Shown: positions 16,509 to 26,269 of the stretch, one piece after another
Position numbering within the stretch: position 1 is the first letter of the stretch
How the letters are laid out: each line of letters begins with the position of its first letter
Assembly: GCA_943842505.1 (NCBI GenBank)
Contig: CALTDI010000004.1
Location: forward strand, 1 to 64,000
Origin: an uncultured Pseudomonadales bacterium
GTDB taxonomy: Bacteria; Pseudomonadota; Gammaproteobacteria; Pseudomonadales; Pseudohongiellaceae
DNA length: 64,000 nucleotides
Direction of reading: 5' to 3'
Position numbers and translations under genes: made by a program
Notes under the pieces: generated by a model
The model's database searches: none
What the model was told of the DNA's origin: nothing
What the model saw: the letters and a program-made list of their open reading frames with translations, nothing else

Positions 16509-19500
16509 TTAGCGTTCAACCGAATAGATTATGTCGACGCTCTGATACTCACCTGACTCCGCCTGCAACTTCAGTCGCTCAGACAAGGTGTAGTCCACTG
16601 CAACTTTAGATTCGTTGTCGAACAGTCCCACACCGTAGCGAATAAATATATCCGGCGTAAGATACTTCCCAATTGTCAGGACACTATTGTTAATGTCATC
16701 TGTCGCATCAATGCTAAGAACATCCAAGCCTAGTTTACTGCGCACCTGATTGCTAAGCCCCTGACTGCGGTCTATGCCGAGACTGGCAATAGCGGCGAGC
16801 AGCGCATTGCTATCCTGCTGGCCTATCTCGGAAAAACGCTTGCCCGTTACCAATACCGATATGATTTCATTGTCTGCCAGTGCCGGAGTAGAGAACAATT
16901 GACTGCTAATGTTCTTGAGCGTGCCATTCATCAAGACTCCCACAGTCATGTCGTCCACCTTCCGCGTTGCTCGCACATCGATGCCTGGATTGTCATAGGC
17001 GCCAAAGAATAGGAACTTGCCCTGACTTATGTCGAGTGACTGCCTGTACACCTCATAGGTTCCATCGACCAGACTAAGCTCACCGTAGGTAAGATTAGAG
17101 CCTCCCACAGTCTGCTGAATGTTGAGGCTTCCCTGCAGCTTAGTATTCATACCGAAACCAGTGAAGCCCACATTGTCACCTAGTGTAATATCTACCACAC
17201 CCGATAGCGGCCTATCAAAGACTGTCGTCTCGTTTCTGGATAGTGAATACGCCAAGTCAGGGCGGTCACTAGGATAATTGACTATGACTACGTCTCTGGA
17301 AACATCGACTGTAGTCTCTGGCAGCTGTTCCAAAGCCAGGTTTAAAGTAGGCACATCGATACTGCCTTTAACTTCGATAGTATCCGCATTAACATCCAGC
17401 TCAATATTCGGTGAAATATGAAGCTGTAAATCTGCAATATCCACTAACTGAAAATCGCTGCCGCGAACTTCGGCAAGCAGCGTTGGCGTTACTCCAAATG
17501 GGTCCAGGATCTCTCCCGTAAAGTCTATTACCCCCGCACCAGATTGCGCGCTACCCGTCATTCCGACTGAGCCCGGATTGTCACTAGTGATATTTGCCGA
17601 TATATTGGTGATCTCAATACCCAGGCTATTGATAGAAACCGCCGCGTCGTCGAGTTCGACGGCGCCGCTAAGCTCAGGAGAATCCAGATCTCCGCCGAAA
17701 ACGCCCTGCGCATTCAAGCTGCCACTAAGCTCACTAAACTGCGGTACCAATGCCTGCAGCCATCGCAAGTCTTCCAGTCCGGCATCTATGCTGCCACTTA
17801 GGCTACGATCAGCCGCTATATCCATACTTGCCGTCAATGCCCCGCGAGCATCTATTCCGCTATCATCTATATTCTCACGCAGGAGCCGGGCTTCCGAGCG
17901 TAACTGCCAGGAGCCCGCGCTGGAGATTCCCGACAGTTCGAGAACTTCCAAATCATATTCCTGGACCAATGACACTTCTTCAAAATCGGCGCCTGACTCA
18001 TCTTGTTCTTGCGGCGGCGTGATCAATAGCAGCGCATCACTCGCGGCCAACTGAAACTCTATAGTCATCTCATCGTTTGCAGCGCCAACAACAGAAAAAT
18101 CTGCCCCCAACTGCCCTTGCAGAATCGTACCCTCTGGCAATTGTGGTAGCAGGATCAACTCATCCATCTCAAGATTCGGCCCCGCGTCTGAATTAAGTAG
18201 TCCGCCAGAGTTGAAAGTGGCCAATGGGAAATTCTGCAGGGAACCTTCGGCGCTTATACCCGCCGCACTGAAATTCTCAAGGGTGACACACACCAGCGTT
18301 CTCTCCTGGCCCCAACAACTCTCGCCAAGGTTGATAGCGAAATCGTTGATCGCCATAGCAGTACTCGATCGTGTTGCCCAGGTTCCAAGAGGCGTATCGA
18401 GCGCGGCTGACTCAAGGCTTCCTTCCCAAGAAAAACCTGAGGTGTCGGCTACGCTACCCGATACCTTTGCTGCAATGTCTCCAAATTTACTCTTGGCAGT
18501 CACATCTACTGCGTGGCTTTCCTCAGACCCCGACAGGAGCAATAGTATCGAAGAAAGGGATTCGTCCACAGAGTCTTCTACATAGCGTAGGGTTTCGAAA
18601 GCAGCCTCGCCTTCAACCTGGCCAGCAATGCGCTGGAAATCGATAGAAAATTGATCACTGAAGAATTGCTGATAGCTTGTATTTCTGCCGAAAAGGGTGC
18701 CTGTGATATCCGGTGTGGCGAGATCGCCCCGCAGCTGTCCCTGTCCCTCCAGGACTCCGCTACTTCCTGGAATAAGCTCTTCCAATGACGCCGCCGAAAT
18801 AGCCCAATTTAAATCTAGCACCTCGGAATAGCTGCCACTCACATTCACCTGGTTATTTTGCGTTCGCAATTGAATGTCATCGAAGCGCATCGAGCCCTGA
18901 CCGAATGCCAGCGAACCCTGCCCCTGCACGAGATAGTCGGCTAACTGTCCGCTTAGGGTCTCAATGGTGAACCTGCCCTCGGCACCCGCTTCCGGCAGAC
19001 TTATGTCATAGCTGCCCTCTCCCGATAGCTCACTCAGACTAAGTGACGCAGGCAAACTGACAAACTCATCGATAGTACTAGCCTCCATTCTATAGTCGCC
19101 TACTATTTGAGGTACTGCCGACCAATCGACATTCACGGCTCCGGATAGCGTATTGTTTGCAGCAACTAGTTTGTAAGATCTAACGTTAAGAAGTGTGTCG
19201 GTGTAGACAGCTTGCGTATCGATAAGGATGGGCGGGTACTCTTCAAGCTGCAAGCTGGCTTGCAGATCGATAGACAACTCTTCGATACTGCCAGTTGTTC
19301 CGATAAAAATTTCGCTAAGCGAGTAGTTCAGTGCAACTTCAACGGGCAGTGTAAGTTCGCTTGCGGAATGCCGCAGGTCTATCGCGAACTTCTCGTCGAA
19401 TAAGCCCGTGACAAGGCTGCCACTAGACTGTATTTGCTGTGGAGACTGAAGTTGATGCTCGATCTGTAGAGTAGATAGATCGCCTGCTAATCCTAATCGA

Positions 19501-20189
19501 CCGCTTAGCTCTTCGTCTCTTTCAGCAATGCGTGTGTTGTAGCGCCAATCTAGTTGAGCACTCACAGGAAAATTCGCTGTAAGGCCTAGAGAGAAATCGC
19601 CGCCTAACTCTGCCTCCTCGAAAGCGACTTCAAGCGATGTCAGATTCAATTCCTGTTCGTTCAGTTCCGCCGTGAATGAGATAGAGCGGAAGGTATATAC
19701 CTCGTCCTGAACGAACTCAATTCTTTCCACATATAGCCCTGAGATAGCGACACCCATAGGCAGGGGCGTACTCAAAAAACTGAGATCCAAATCAGAGTCC
19801 TGCGGCACTTCTCTAGACACCTCACCCGACATCTCGACTCTCAGATTCGCTATCCAGATATCGGAAAGTACTAACTGTCCGGTCAGCAGGGAATAGGGAT
19901 TCCACGATGTGCGCAGATCTTCAAGGATATAGCTGTCCCCGTCATTAGATAAGCGCATACGGCCGAAGGATAAACCGCGAAAGATAGTGCCCCTTGTGCT
20001 CTCCACTTCGATCGACAGACTTCCAGCGGCGTTTAGTCTCTGTATTACCTGCCCCAACGCCCATTGACTGCCCGACTGTGTGCTTAACATAACACTCACC
20101 GCACCTAGCAATAACAATAGGCCCAACACGACAGAGGCGGCGCTAATGGCCAACCATTTCCAGACTCTCCTCTCACGCAACTCGCTCAC
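16509..20189 (-). CDS. tamB: Translocation and assembly module protein TamB
   Basis: This is a 1226-residue protein with one N-terminal membrane anchor (WLAISAASVVLGLLLLLGAVSVML) and a long repetitive beta-strand body rich in Asp, Ser, Gly and Leu, as expected of the AsmA/TamB hydrophobic-groove superfamily. The C-terminal domain is diagnostic: LQGSLNIQQTVGGSNLTYGE, then DGTYEVYRQSLDISQGKFLF, IDVRATRKVDDMTVGVLMNG and the ending TPDIFIRYGVGLFDNESKVA. TamB spans the periplasm, works with TamA in outer-membrane protein insertion and is implicated in phospholipid transport. Its start overlaps the tamA stop by four bases, so translation is coupled. Confidence 0.93.
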   Translation of the reverse strand: MSELRERRVWKWLAISAASVVLGLLLLLGAVSVMLSTQSGSQWALGQVIQRLNAAGSLSIEVESTRGTIFRGLSFGRMRLSNDGDSYILEDLRTSWNPYSLLTGQLVLSDIWIANLRVEMSGEVSREVPQDSDLDLSFLSTPLPMGVAISGLYVERIEFVQDEVYTFRSISFTAELNEQELNLTSLEVAFEEAELGGDFSLGLTANFPVSAQLDWRYNTRIAERDEELSGRLGLAGDLSTLQIEHQLQSPQQIQSSGSLVTGLFDEKFAIDLRHSASELTLPVEVALNYSLSEIFIGTTGSIEELSIDLQASLQLEEYPPILIDTQAVYTDTLLNVRSYKLVAANNTLSGAVNVDWSAVPQIVGDYRMEASTIDEFVSLPASLSLSELSGEGSYDISLPEAGAEGRFTIETLSGQLADYLVQGQGSLAFGQGSMRFDDIQLRTQNNQVNVSGSYSEVLDLNWAISAASLEELIPGSSGVLEGQGQLRGDLATPDITGTLFGRNTSYQQFFSDQFSIDFQRIAGQVEGEAAFETLRYVEDSVDESLSSILLLLSGSEESHAVDVTAKSKFGDIAAKVSGSVADTSGFSWEGSLESAALDTPLGTWATRSSTAMAINDFAINLGESCWGQERTLVCVTLENFSAAGISAEGSLQNFPLATFNSGGLLNSDAGPNLEMDELILLPQLPEGTILQGQLGADFSVVGAANDEMTIEFQLAASDALLLITPPQEQDESGADFEEVSLVQEYDLEVLELSGISSAGSWQLRSEARLLRENIDDSGIDARGALTASMDIAADRSLSGSIDAGLEDLRWLQALVPQFSELSGSLNAQGVFGGDLDSPELSGAVELDDAAVSINSLGIEITNISANITSDNPGSVGMTGSAQSGAGVIDFTGEILDPFGVTPTLLAEVRGSDFQLVDIADLQLHISPNIELDVNADTIEVKGSIDVPTLNLALEQLPETTVDVSRDVVIVNYPSDRPDLAYSLSRNETTVFDRPLSGVVDITLGDNVGFTGFGMNTKLQGSLNIQQTVGGSNLTYGELSLVDGTYEVYRQSLDISQGKFLFFGAYDNPGIDVRATRKVDDMTVGVLMNGTLKNISSQLFSTPALADNEIISVLVTGKRFSEIGQQDSNALLAAIASLGIDRSQGLSNQVRSKLGLDVLSIDATDDINNSVLTIGKYLTPDIFIRYGVGLFDNESKVAVDYTLSERLKLQAESGEYQSVDIIYSVER

Positions 20190-21952
20190 AGATCTGGCCC
20201 CATAGTGATGTGCAGACGCAGCTTGTTGTCGTTATCCAGCGCCGAAGCGAGGTCCACTCGAATAGGCCCAATCGGAGAGAGCCAACGCACACCGATTCCT
20301 GCGCTACTTTGGAGATTCAAGTCATCGAACTCGGAGAATGCGTTACCGGTGTCATAGAAAACCGCTAACTTCCAGTCTGGATGGACACGAAAATCATATT
20401 CCGCGGAGGCAACAAAAAGATGCTTGCCGCCGACTACTTCCCCCAGCTCATTCTCCGGACCAAGGGACTGGTATTGATAGCCTCTCACGTTCTGATCGCC
20501 ACCCGCGAAATACTTAATCGACACCGGCAGATCTGCCGCGTCATTCGCCAGGGTTGTGCCTATATCGAATCTCGCGATCAATCGCCCCGGCCCCAGGGTG
20601 CTGATCCACTTAGCCTGCAAGTCCAACTGCAGAAAGGATTCCGTTGATAACAAAGCACTAGAGGCACCGCGCAAACGACCGAAGGCACGCCAGCCTCTAG
20701 TGGGATATAAAGCATGGTCTGCTCTGGTCTTGGAGAGACTGGTTCCCGCAATTAACATGTCGGCTATTTCATCTTGATCACCAATCTGAAACTCTTCATG
20801 CTGAAAATTGAGCGAATAATTCTGCCGCCAGCTGGAACGGTTAATAAAACTGTATACTGAGCCTAGTTTGAAGGTATTGCTCGTGAATGTGTCATTGCTC
20901 TGTCTCAGAATTCCACTGGCGAAACGTAGCGATTCGGTAGCTGGATTTGCCATAGGAATCGTGTAGCTCATATCGACCGACTGCTCTATTGGCGATACGC
21001 TAGAACCTGAATCAAATCTATGTCCTTCCCGGTTCAGGTATCTGTCTTCATAACTTGCAGTTACTCTTGGACCAATATCAGTTGTTAGGCCGGTACCGAA
21101 GGAATAAATATGTCGAGGTCGAGGCTCTAACGCGACGTTTATTGGAACCCGAGAATCTTGATTAGCACTCAGTGCCGGTGTGACAGTCACATTGCTAAAA
21201 TACTGGCTCTCATTCAATGAATTTCTAAGTTCAATCAGCGCAGCCGAAGAGTAGTAGGCCCCTTCTTCCAGATTGACAAATTTACGAATAAAGTCATCCG
21301 ACAAGAAGTCTATGGATTGTAGTTGCACCTCACCGAAGCGGTATCGCTCACCCGGATTAAAATCGATTGATGCTCTCGCGCTGTTCTCCTGCAGATCTAA
21401 CAATAACTGTGAACGCTCGAACCTCGCAGTGAAGAATCCCATCTCTACAGCGCGTGTGCTTAGATTGGTTTTAATCTCTTCATAGAGCTTTTGATTTAAC
21501 TGATCGCCCGCTGCTATGGGTAGGTCTGCCAATACACTGGAGAATAGATTCGCATCGCTGCCAATATTCACCTCAACTTCAGACATTATTAACGGCGCGC
21601 CTGGTTCTATGTTCACGCCAAGAGCCCAACAGTCATCTTCAACAGTGAACTCTATTGAGCTCTCCATAAAGTAGAAACCTAAGGCGCGACCGGCACGATC
21701 AATGCTCTGGCGAATACCTGGAATGAATCTACGCAATCGAGCCTGAGACGTTTCACAGCTTACATTTGGGATGCCGACAAGTGCGCGCAGATTTCGTTCC
21801 AGTTGCTCCGTGGCACCGTTGATTGTAATAGTTGTTGGTTGCGCTGATAGCACAGCGCTCACCAGAAACGCAAAGGCGGCCAATAGACAGCGCAAGGGTC
21901 GCGAATCAGGTTTTATCTGAGCAGATATGGGACTAGGAGAGGCTATGTACAT
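20186..21952 (-). CDS. tamA: Translocation and assembly module protein TamA (Omp85 family)
   Basis: This is a 588-residue outer-membrane Omp85 protein. A signal peptide (CLLAAFAFLVSAVLSA) is followed by POTRA-like repeats (TITINGATEQLERNLRALVG; LIMSEVEVNIGSDANLFSSV; FGEVQLQSIDFLSDDFIRKF) and then a 16-strand barrel. The barrel contains GTGLTTDIGPRVTASYEDRY, the conserved FFAGG-like lid motif as KYFAGGDQNVRGYQYQSLGP, and the terminal GIGVRWLSPIGPIRVDLA. Length matches TamA. The next gene is tamB with a four-base overlap. The region upstream on the minus strand has the terminator of the PEBP-like gene, so tamAB starts its own transcript. Confidence 0.93.
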   Translation of the reverse strand: MYIASPSPISAQIKPDSRPLRCLLAAFAFLVSAVLSAQPTTITINGATEQLERNLRALVGIPNVSCETSQARLRRFIPGIRQSIDRAGRALGFYFMESSIEFTVEDDCWALGVNIEPGAPLIMSEVEVNIGSDANLFSSVLADLPIAAGDQLNQKLYEEIKTNLSTRAVEMGFFTARFERSQLLLDLQENSARASIDFNPGERYRFGEVQLQSIDFLSDDFIRKFVNLEEGAYYSSAALIELRNSLNESQYFSNVTVTPALSANQDSRVPINVALEPRPRHIYSFGTGLTTDIGPRVTASYEDRYLNREGHRFDSGSSVSPIEQSVDMSYTIPMANPATESLRFASGILRQSNDTFTSNTFKLGSVYSFINRSSWRQNYSLNFQHEEFQIGDQDEIADMLIAGTSLSKTRADHALYPTRGWRAFGRLRGASSALLSTESFLQLDLQAKWISTLGPGRLIARFDIGTTLANDAADLPVSIKYFAGGDQNVRGYQYQSLGPENELGEVVGGKHLFVASAEYDFRVHPDWKLAVFYDTGNAFSEFDDLNLQSSAGIGVRWLSPIGPIRVDLASALDNDNKLRLHITMGPDL

Positions 21953-22059
21953 TTAACGATATCTCACCATTTCTGGATATATTGCTAACGGTGGGCGCCG
22001 CAAAAAGTGCGGCATTGTGCCCTATTCAATCGGTTCATGCATTAACTTTTCATAAACAA

Positions 22060-22084
22060 AAAAGCGGGCCAAAGGCCCGCTTTT
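22060..22084 (-). terminator. Rho-independent terminator after the PEBP-like gene
   Basis: AAAAGCGGGCC (22060-22070) pairs perfectly with GGCCCGCTTTT (22074-22084) around a three-base loop. On the minus strand the stem is followed by a run of T residues (TTTTTTGTTTATG), so it ends transcription of the gene at 22114-22692. It could also work in the plus direction. Confidence 0.88.
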
Positions 22085-22113
22085 GATACTACTTATAAGA
22101 CAGCCTGTCGCCG

Positions 22114-22692
22114 CTACTGTTCCTTACGTTCGTAATGCCCCATCAACATGCCTGTGGCGAGCACATGGCCATCGATAGCTGCTAGAAGCTCGTCTTTATT
22201 GAGCCCTTCTGCCAAGCCAAGGTCAGAGTCAATCGCATAGACGCGGAAGTGATAGGCGTGAAGGTGTCCATTAACAGGAGGACGAGGACCAAAATAGCCA
22301 GCACGGCTAGTACCATTCAAGCCATTGATCATACCCTCTAGGCCAGCAACACCTGTGACAACTGCATCTTTAGCCATATTCTCGGGAAGGCCAGAAGCTG
22401 ACGCCGGGATGTTATAGGCAACCCAGTGCGGGAATGGTGTAGCCATCATGCCTATAGTCACTACTTCCGGATCATCACAAATAAGGGCCAGTTGCACTGT
22501 GCCCGCAGGTAAATTTGACCAGTTAAGGTCGATCGACTTATTTTCGCCATAGGCTGAGTATTCCTCAGGCACCATGCCGTGGTGATCGAAGGCCGAACTG
22601 GTTACCGTAATCGTCTCAGGCGCGTCGGCCCCGAATGCATTAAATGACAAGGCTAGTGATGCCGCGCCGATTAAGCTGGTGAATTTCCCCAT
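22114..22692 (-). CDS. YbhB/YbcL-type PEBP-like protein, periplasmic
   Basis: This is a 192-residue protein with a signal peptide (SLIGAASLALSFNAFG/AD). It has the bacterial Raf-kinase-inhibitor-like (PEBP) pattern: VPEEYSAYGENKSIDLNWSN, LALICDDPEV, FPHWVAYNIPAS, then YFGPRPPVNGHLHAYHFRVY and the C-terminal helical ELLAAIDGHVLATGMLMGHY. These residues form the anion-binding pocket of the fold. The cellular role of bacterial members is poorly defined; E. coli YbcL is also periplasmic. It is a single gene with its own terminator. Confidence 0.9.
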   Translation of the reverse strand: MGKFTSLIGAASLALSFNAFGADAPETITVTSSAFDHHGMVPEEYSAYGENKSIDLNWSNLPAGTVQLALICDDPEVVTIGMMATPFPHWVAYNIPASASGLPENMAKDAVVTGVAGLEGMINGLNGTSRAGYFGPRPPVNGHLHAYHFRVYAIDSDLGLAEGLNKDELLAAIDGHVLATGMLMGHYERKEQ

Positions 22693-22826
22693 TGTTACTG
22701 CTCCTCTACTAATTCTTGATTGAACTTATTGTGGTATTTGCCTAACTTTATCCTGATCTTGGCAGGCCAGTCCATACATCCCATGAAGTCGTATTATCGA
22801 ACATCACGGGAATTGTGAAGACTGTC

Positions 22827-23303
22827 TTACTTCAGATTGGAATAGTCTGTGGCACTCATCATGAAAGTGTTCGCTGAAATAGGCACTTCGTACTTTTGTC
22901 TTAGTTCTACCCATTCTGGATCGGCAAGAAAGGCATCCCAGACTTCAGTGCGATGAGCTCGGTCTCTATAGGCGAGCATCCAAACCAGAGTATTCGGATC
23001 ATCCAACTTCTGCCAAACCGCAATAACCTCTGCGCCGTGCTTTTCGAATATGGAGACTTCCTTCTCGCGGAAGCGCTGATGCAGGTTGTCGATACCACCC
23101 ACTCCATCCTTTATAGGTTCGGCGGTGTACATACGAATCTCGAAACAACGAGAAGCAGCATCGACATTAGCAGAAAGATCGTCTGACAGGTGTGATGCGG
23201 GACCACAGGGAGGCGGCGCGTCAGCTGCGAGCACCAGGCTGCTGTAGCCCAGGCTGAGCGTTAAGCCGATAAGTGTAATTAGATTGAATAGTGTTTTGCG
23301 CAT
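22827..23303 (-). CDS. Exported NIPSNAP-family protein
   Basis: This is a 158-residue protein with a signal peptide (LITLIGLTLSLGYSSLVLA/AD). The mature part has one NIPSNAP domain of the dimeric ferredoxin-like alpha/beta fold: CFEIRMYTAEPIKDGVGGID, then FEKHGAEVIAVWQKLDDPNT, WMLAYRDRAHRTEVWDAFLA and DPEWVELRQKYEVPI. Bacterial NIPSNAP proteins are mostly cytosolic and uncharacterised, so the export signal is noteworthy. The start is followed upstream by AGAGGAACTATCC. It is divergent from the L-lactate dehydrogenase gene, which may share its promoter region. Confidence 0.85.
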   Translation of the reverse strand: MRKTLFNLITLIGLTLSLGYSSLVLAADAPPPCGPASHLSDDLSANVDAASRCFEIRMYTAEPIKDGVGGIDNLHQRFREKEVSIFEKHGAEVIAVWQKLDDPNTLVWMLAYRDRAHRTEVWDAFLADPEWVELRQKYEVPISANTFMMSATDYSNLK

Positions 23304-23497
23304 GGATAGTTCCTCTTAAGAGCTTGTAGTCAACTAGCTGGTGATACTAAGTTGGCTCGCAATAAAAGTCCACGACTATGGCGACTGGCTTTGAGGCGCT
23401 AAACGGCTATAAATAGACTCAAATGAATAAATCCTTCGATTCTGGGCTCATTACAACGATAATGGGCAGACAGATTATTGAATACGAGCAAACAACT

Positions 23498-24652
23498 ATG
23501 TTCCGACGCTTAAAAGACTGCCATAACGTAGAAGACCTGCGTCTGCTGGCGAAACAGCGACTTCCAGGCCCTATATTTCACTATATCGACGGCGCCGCGG
23601 ATGATGAAATCACCTACCGTCGAAACACGTCCGCATTCGATGACTCCGATCTTGTGCCCAACGTGCTTGCCGGTGTCGAAGAGGTCGATATGTCGGTCAC
23701 CGTTATGGGGCAGAAACTGGACATGCCAATCTTTTGTTCTCCCACCGCGTTGCAGCGCCTGTTTCACCACGACGGCGAAAGAGCTGTTGCCCGTGCCGCA
23801 GAAAAGTTCGGCACGATGTTCGGTGTTTCGGCACTCGGTACGGTGAGTCTGGCCGAAATTGGCGAGATGATTTCAACACCGAAGATGTTTCAGTTCTATT
23901 TCCACAAGGACCGAGCCCTCAACGATGCCATGGTGCAGCGTGCGCAGGCGGCTGGCTTCAATACCCTTGCGCTCACCGTCGACACCATCACCGGTGGAAA
24001 TCGGGAACGCGACCTCTATACCGGCTTTACCTCACCACCTCGGCTCACACTAAAGAGTCTATTCAGTTTTGCCACGCATCCCGGCTGGGCGGTGAATTAC
24101 TTCTTTCGCGAGGCATTCGAGCTCGCAGAATTAAAAGACTTCGTGCAGCAGGGATCGAATGTTGCAGTTTCGATAGGAGACTACTTCGCCGAGATGCTAG
24201 ATCCAACCATGAACTGGTCCGACGCAGAAGCGCTGCGTGCACAGTGGGGCGGCCCCTTCTGCCTGAAGGGCATCATGAGTGTCGCAGATGCCAGAAAGGC
24301 CGTAGATATCGGCGCCGATGCGATCATGATATCGAATCATGGTGGGCGGCAACTCGATGGATCACGATCCCCATTCGATCAGGTCTCAGAGATCGCCGAT
24401 GCAGTAGGTGATGATATCGATATTATTCTAGATGGCGGCGTTAGGCGTGGAACCCACGTTCTAAAAGCGATTGCAGCTGGAGCGAAAGCCTGCTCTGGCG
24501 GGCGCATGTATTTATATTCACTAGCCGCTGCCGGACAGCCCGGCGTCGAACGTGCGCTGCAGAATCTAAAAACCGAGATAGAACGAGACATGAGACTGCT
24601 GGGCGTTAAAAATATTTCAGAGATAAATCGAGACATGTTACGGCAACGCTAG
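23498..24652 (+). CDS. lldD: FMN-dependent alpha-hydroxy acid dehydrogenase (L-lactate dehydrogenase type)
   Basis: I chose the ATG at 23498 (MFRRLKDCHNVEDLRLLAK), where family similarity begins; an in-frame start at 23423 would add 25 unrelated residues. The 384-residue protein is a TIM-barrel flavoenzyme: FHYIDGAADDEITYRRN, LDMPIFCSPTALQRLFHHDG, TVDTITGGNRERD, then the substrate- and catalytic-residue segment SNHGGRQLDGSRSPFD and the FMN-phosphate segment DGGVRRGTHVLKAIAAGA. It oxidises an L-2-hydroxy acid, most often lactate to pyruvate, and passes electrons to the quinone pool. Exact substrate is not proven; related enzymes act on glycolate or mandelate. No permease or regulator adjoins it. 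Confidence 0.85.
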   Translation: MFRRLKDCHNVEDLRLLAKQRLPGPIFHYIDGAADDEITYRRNTSAFDDSDLVPNVLAGVEEVDMSVTVMGQKLDMPIFCSPTALQRLFHHDGERAVARAAEKFGTMFGVSALGTVSLAEIGEMISTPKMFQFYFHKDRALNDAMVQRAQAAGFNTLALTVDTITGGNRERDLYTGFTSPPRLTLKSLFSFATHPGWAVNYFFREAFELAELKDFVQQGSNVAVSIGDYFAEMLDPTMNWSDAEALRAQWGGPFCLKGIMSVADARKAVDIGADAIMISNHGGRQLDGSRSPFDQVSEIADAVGDDIDIILDGGVRRGTHVLKAIAAGAKACSGGRMYLYSLAAAGQPGVERALQNLKTEIERDMRLLGVKNISEINRDMLRQR

Positions 24653-24671
24653 GTGCGATAACGCCGCAAGG

Positions 24672-24965
24672 CTATCGAAGCTGAAATGGACTGTCTAGCA
24701 GGCCATCGATCTGCATCAGGTCGACTCCGTTCTGCTCCTGCCCTTCCATATTCTTTAGCTCAGCAATACGGTAGCAAGTTCGCCTCGGGAAACGACTGCC
24801 TAACGCGATTCTGGTGAAACAGGCGATAGGGTCTTCCTCGGGCGCAATTGAGTTGTCACAGGCAACCTCGGCATTGGTTGGCCGCCTCGCTCTCTCTCCT
24901 GGCTCGCCGGTTGCACAGCTAGCAAGCACACTGGCCAATAATAGAGGATATAGGTGCTTTTGCAT
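24672..24965 (-). CDS. Small lipoprotein, function unknown
   Basis: This is a 97-residue protein with a lipobox (LLLASVLASCATG, Cys17) and ribosome site GGCGGATAACA. The mature part is short with three more cysteines (VACDN, IACFTR, RTCYRIAELK), which may pair in the periplasm. I do not recognise it. It lies convergent with lldD (19 bases between stops) and divergent from the second CHEGNY gene. Confidence 0.65.
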   Translation of the reverse strand: MQKHLYPLLLASVLASCATGEPGERARRPTNAEVACDNSIAPEEDPIACFTRIALGSRFPRRTCYRIAELKNMEGQEQNGVDLMQIDGLLDSPFQLR

Positions 24966-25186
24966 TGTTATCCGCCCGTTCAGTCGCAGATACCTAGGAG
25001 CCTGCGCGGCCTATAGGCTTCTTAGGGCCATCTTCGGGACTAACGAAAGAAAGCAGCCAGAGCAAGCCTCTACGGCTTTATACCCGCTTGTACTCTAGCC
25101 GCCAAAGGTTTAAATTGGAGCTTAGTCGAAAAAGCGGTATTCGTGCTAAAGCCTATAAAAACAGACTATTTCCAAGGACTTACACC

Positions 25187-26185
25187 ATGAAGAGAGTTCT
25201 CAGCTACTGCAGTTCAGCGGCAACACTACTACTATTCAGCGGCCTCAGCCTGGCCCAATCCAGCGGCAACTGGGAGGTCGCCAGAACTATCGATGGCCAC
25301 CCCGATTTACAGGGCGTATGGGAGAACAATACGATTACGCCCGTGGAACGTCCCGAGGTCTTCGGCGACAAGAAATTCCTAACCGATGAAGACGTTGAAT
25401 TCCTGCAACAGCGCATGGCACAAATTGCCGCAGAAGGCGGTGATGCTCTGTTCGGTGAGGGCGTACTCGCCGCAGCGTTTAGTGGCGAGATTAAATCTTA
25501 CGACCCCTCCACCGGTAACTATGATTCCCAATGGATGGTAGATAGAAAGATTCATCGAGGCACGTCGCAAATCATCGACCCTCCCAATGGTCAGTTTCCA
25601 GCGCGAACCGAGCAAGCGATTGCTGCAGCCAGGGACCTCGCACAGCACCGGCTCGATCATCCGGCAGACTCTTATACCGACAGACCTCTGGGCGAACGCT
25701 GTTTAAGTTTCGGTGCGCCGCGCTTGGGCTCCGGCTACAACAGCTATTGGCAGATCGTGCAAACACGAGATACGGTAGCCATCATTCAAGAAATGGCACA
25801 TGACGTGCGTATCATTCCCTTAGTTGCCAAGCCCCATGCTCATGAAAATATAAAACTCTGGCATGGAGATTCACGCGGCTATTGGGATGGAGATACACTA
25901 GTCGTTGAGACCACAAATTATTCAGACAAGAGCAGCACTGGCCCGGAAACATCGCGCAAGGTAAATGTAGAACGAATTACGCGAATCTCGGACGAGGCCA
26001 TTCAGTATCGCTTTACATCCGATGACCCAGGTAGTTATACCGCGCCCTATACACGGGAGATTATTTTCGATCATACGAATGATGATATCTACGAGTATGC
26101 CTGTCATGAGGGCAACTATGGCATGGCCAACATCCTCTCTGGCCATCGCGCCGAAGAGAGACTCGCTGCCCAGTCAGAGGACTAG
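25187..26185 (+). CDS. Secreted CHEGNY-family protein, function unknown (copy 2)
   Basis: The ATG at 25187 is preceded by AAGGACTTACACC and opens a signal peptide (MKRVLSYCSSAATLLLFSGL, ending SLAQ), so I use it rather than the in-frame start at 25088. The 332-residue product shows the full family layout: IDGHPDLQGVWENNTITPVE, FGDKKFLTDEDVEFLQQRMA, GERCLSFGAPRLGSGYNSYW, EMAHDVRIIPL, LWHGDSRGYWDGDTLVVETT, VERITRISDEAIQYRFTSDD and YEYACHEGNYGMANILSGHR. Relative to the 3155 copy the first half is longer around the RTEQAIAAARD helix. Function unknown. An 18-bp hairpin follows the stop. Confidence 0.85.
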   Translation: MKRVLSYCSSAATLLLFSGLSLAQSSGNWEVARTIDGHPDLQGVWENNTITPVERPEVFGDKKFLTDEDVEFLQQRMAQIAAEGGDALFGEGVLAAAFSGEIKSYDPSTGNYDSQWMVDRKIHRGTSQIIDPPNGQFPARTEQAIAAARDLAQHRLDHPADSYTDRPLGERCLSFGAPRLGSGYNSYWQIVQTRDTVAIIQEMAHDVRIIPLVAKPHAHENIKLWHGDSRGYWDGDTLVVETTNYSDKSSTGPETSRKVNVERITRISDEAIQYRFTSDDPGSYTAPYTREIIFDHTNDDIYEYACHEGNYGMANILSGHRAEERLAAQSED

Positions 26186-26193
26186 AACAGCCA

Positions 26194-26234
26194 AATGATA
26201 ATCGGCGAGATAGTTAATCTCGCCGATTATCATT
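26194..26234 (+). terminator. Long hairpin after CHEGNY copy 2
   Basis: AATGATAATCGGCGAGAT (26194-26211) is fully complementary to 26217-26234 around the loop AGTTA. There is no long T-run, so it may be a weak terminator or an mRNA 3'-end stabiliser between the convergent genes ending at 26185 and 26270. Confidence 0.65.
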
Positions 26235-26269
26235 CAACGCACTTGCTTGCTACACATCACACTGCCCAG

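Noticed and set aside
23734..24411. 225-codon Arg/His-rich open frame inside lldD
   Set aside because: It is a shifted frame of the well-supported FMN dehydrogenase; the Arg-rich composition is a codon shadow.
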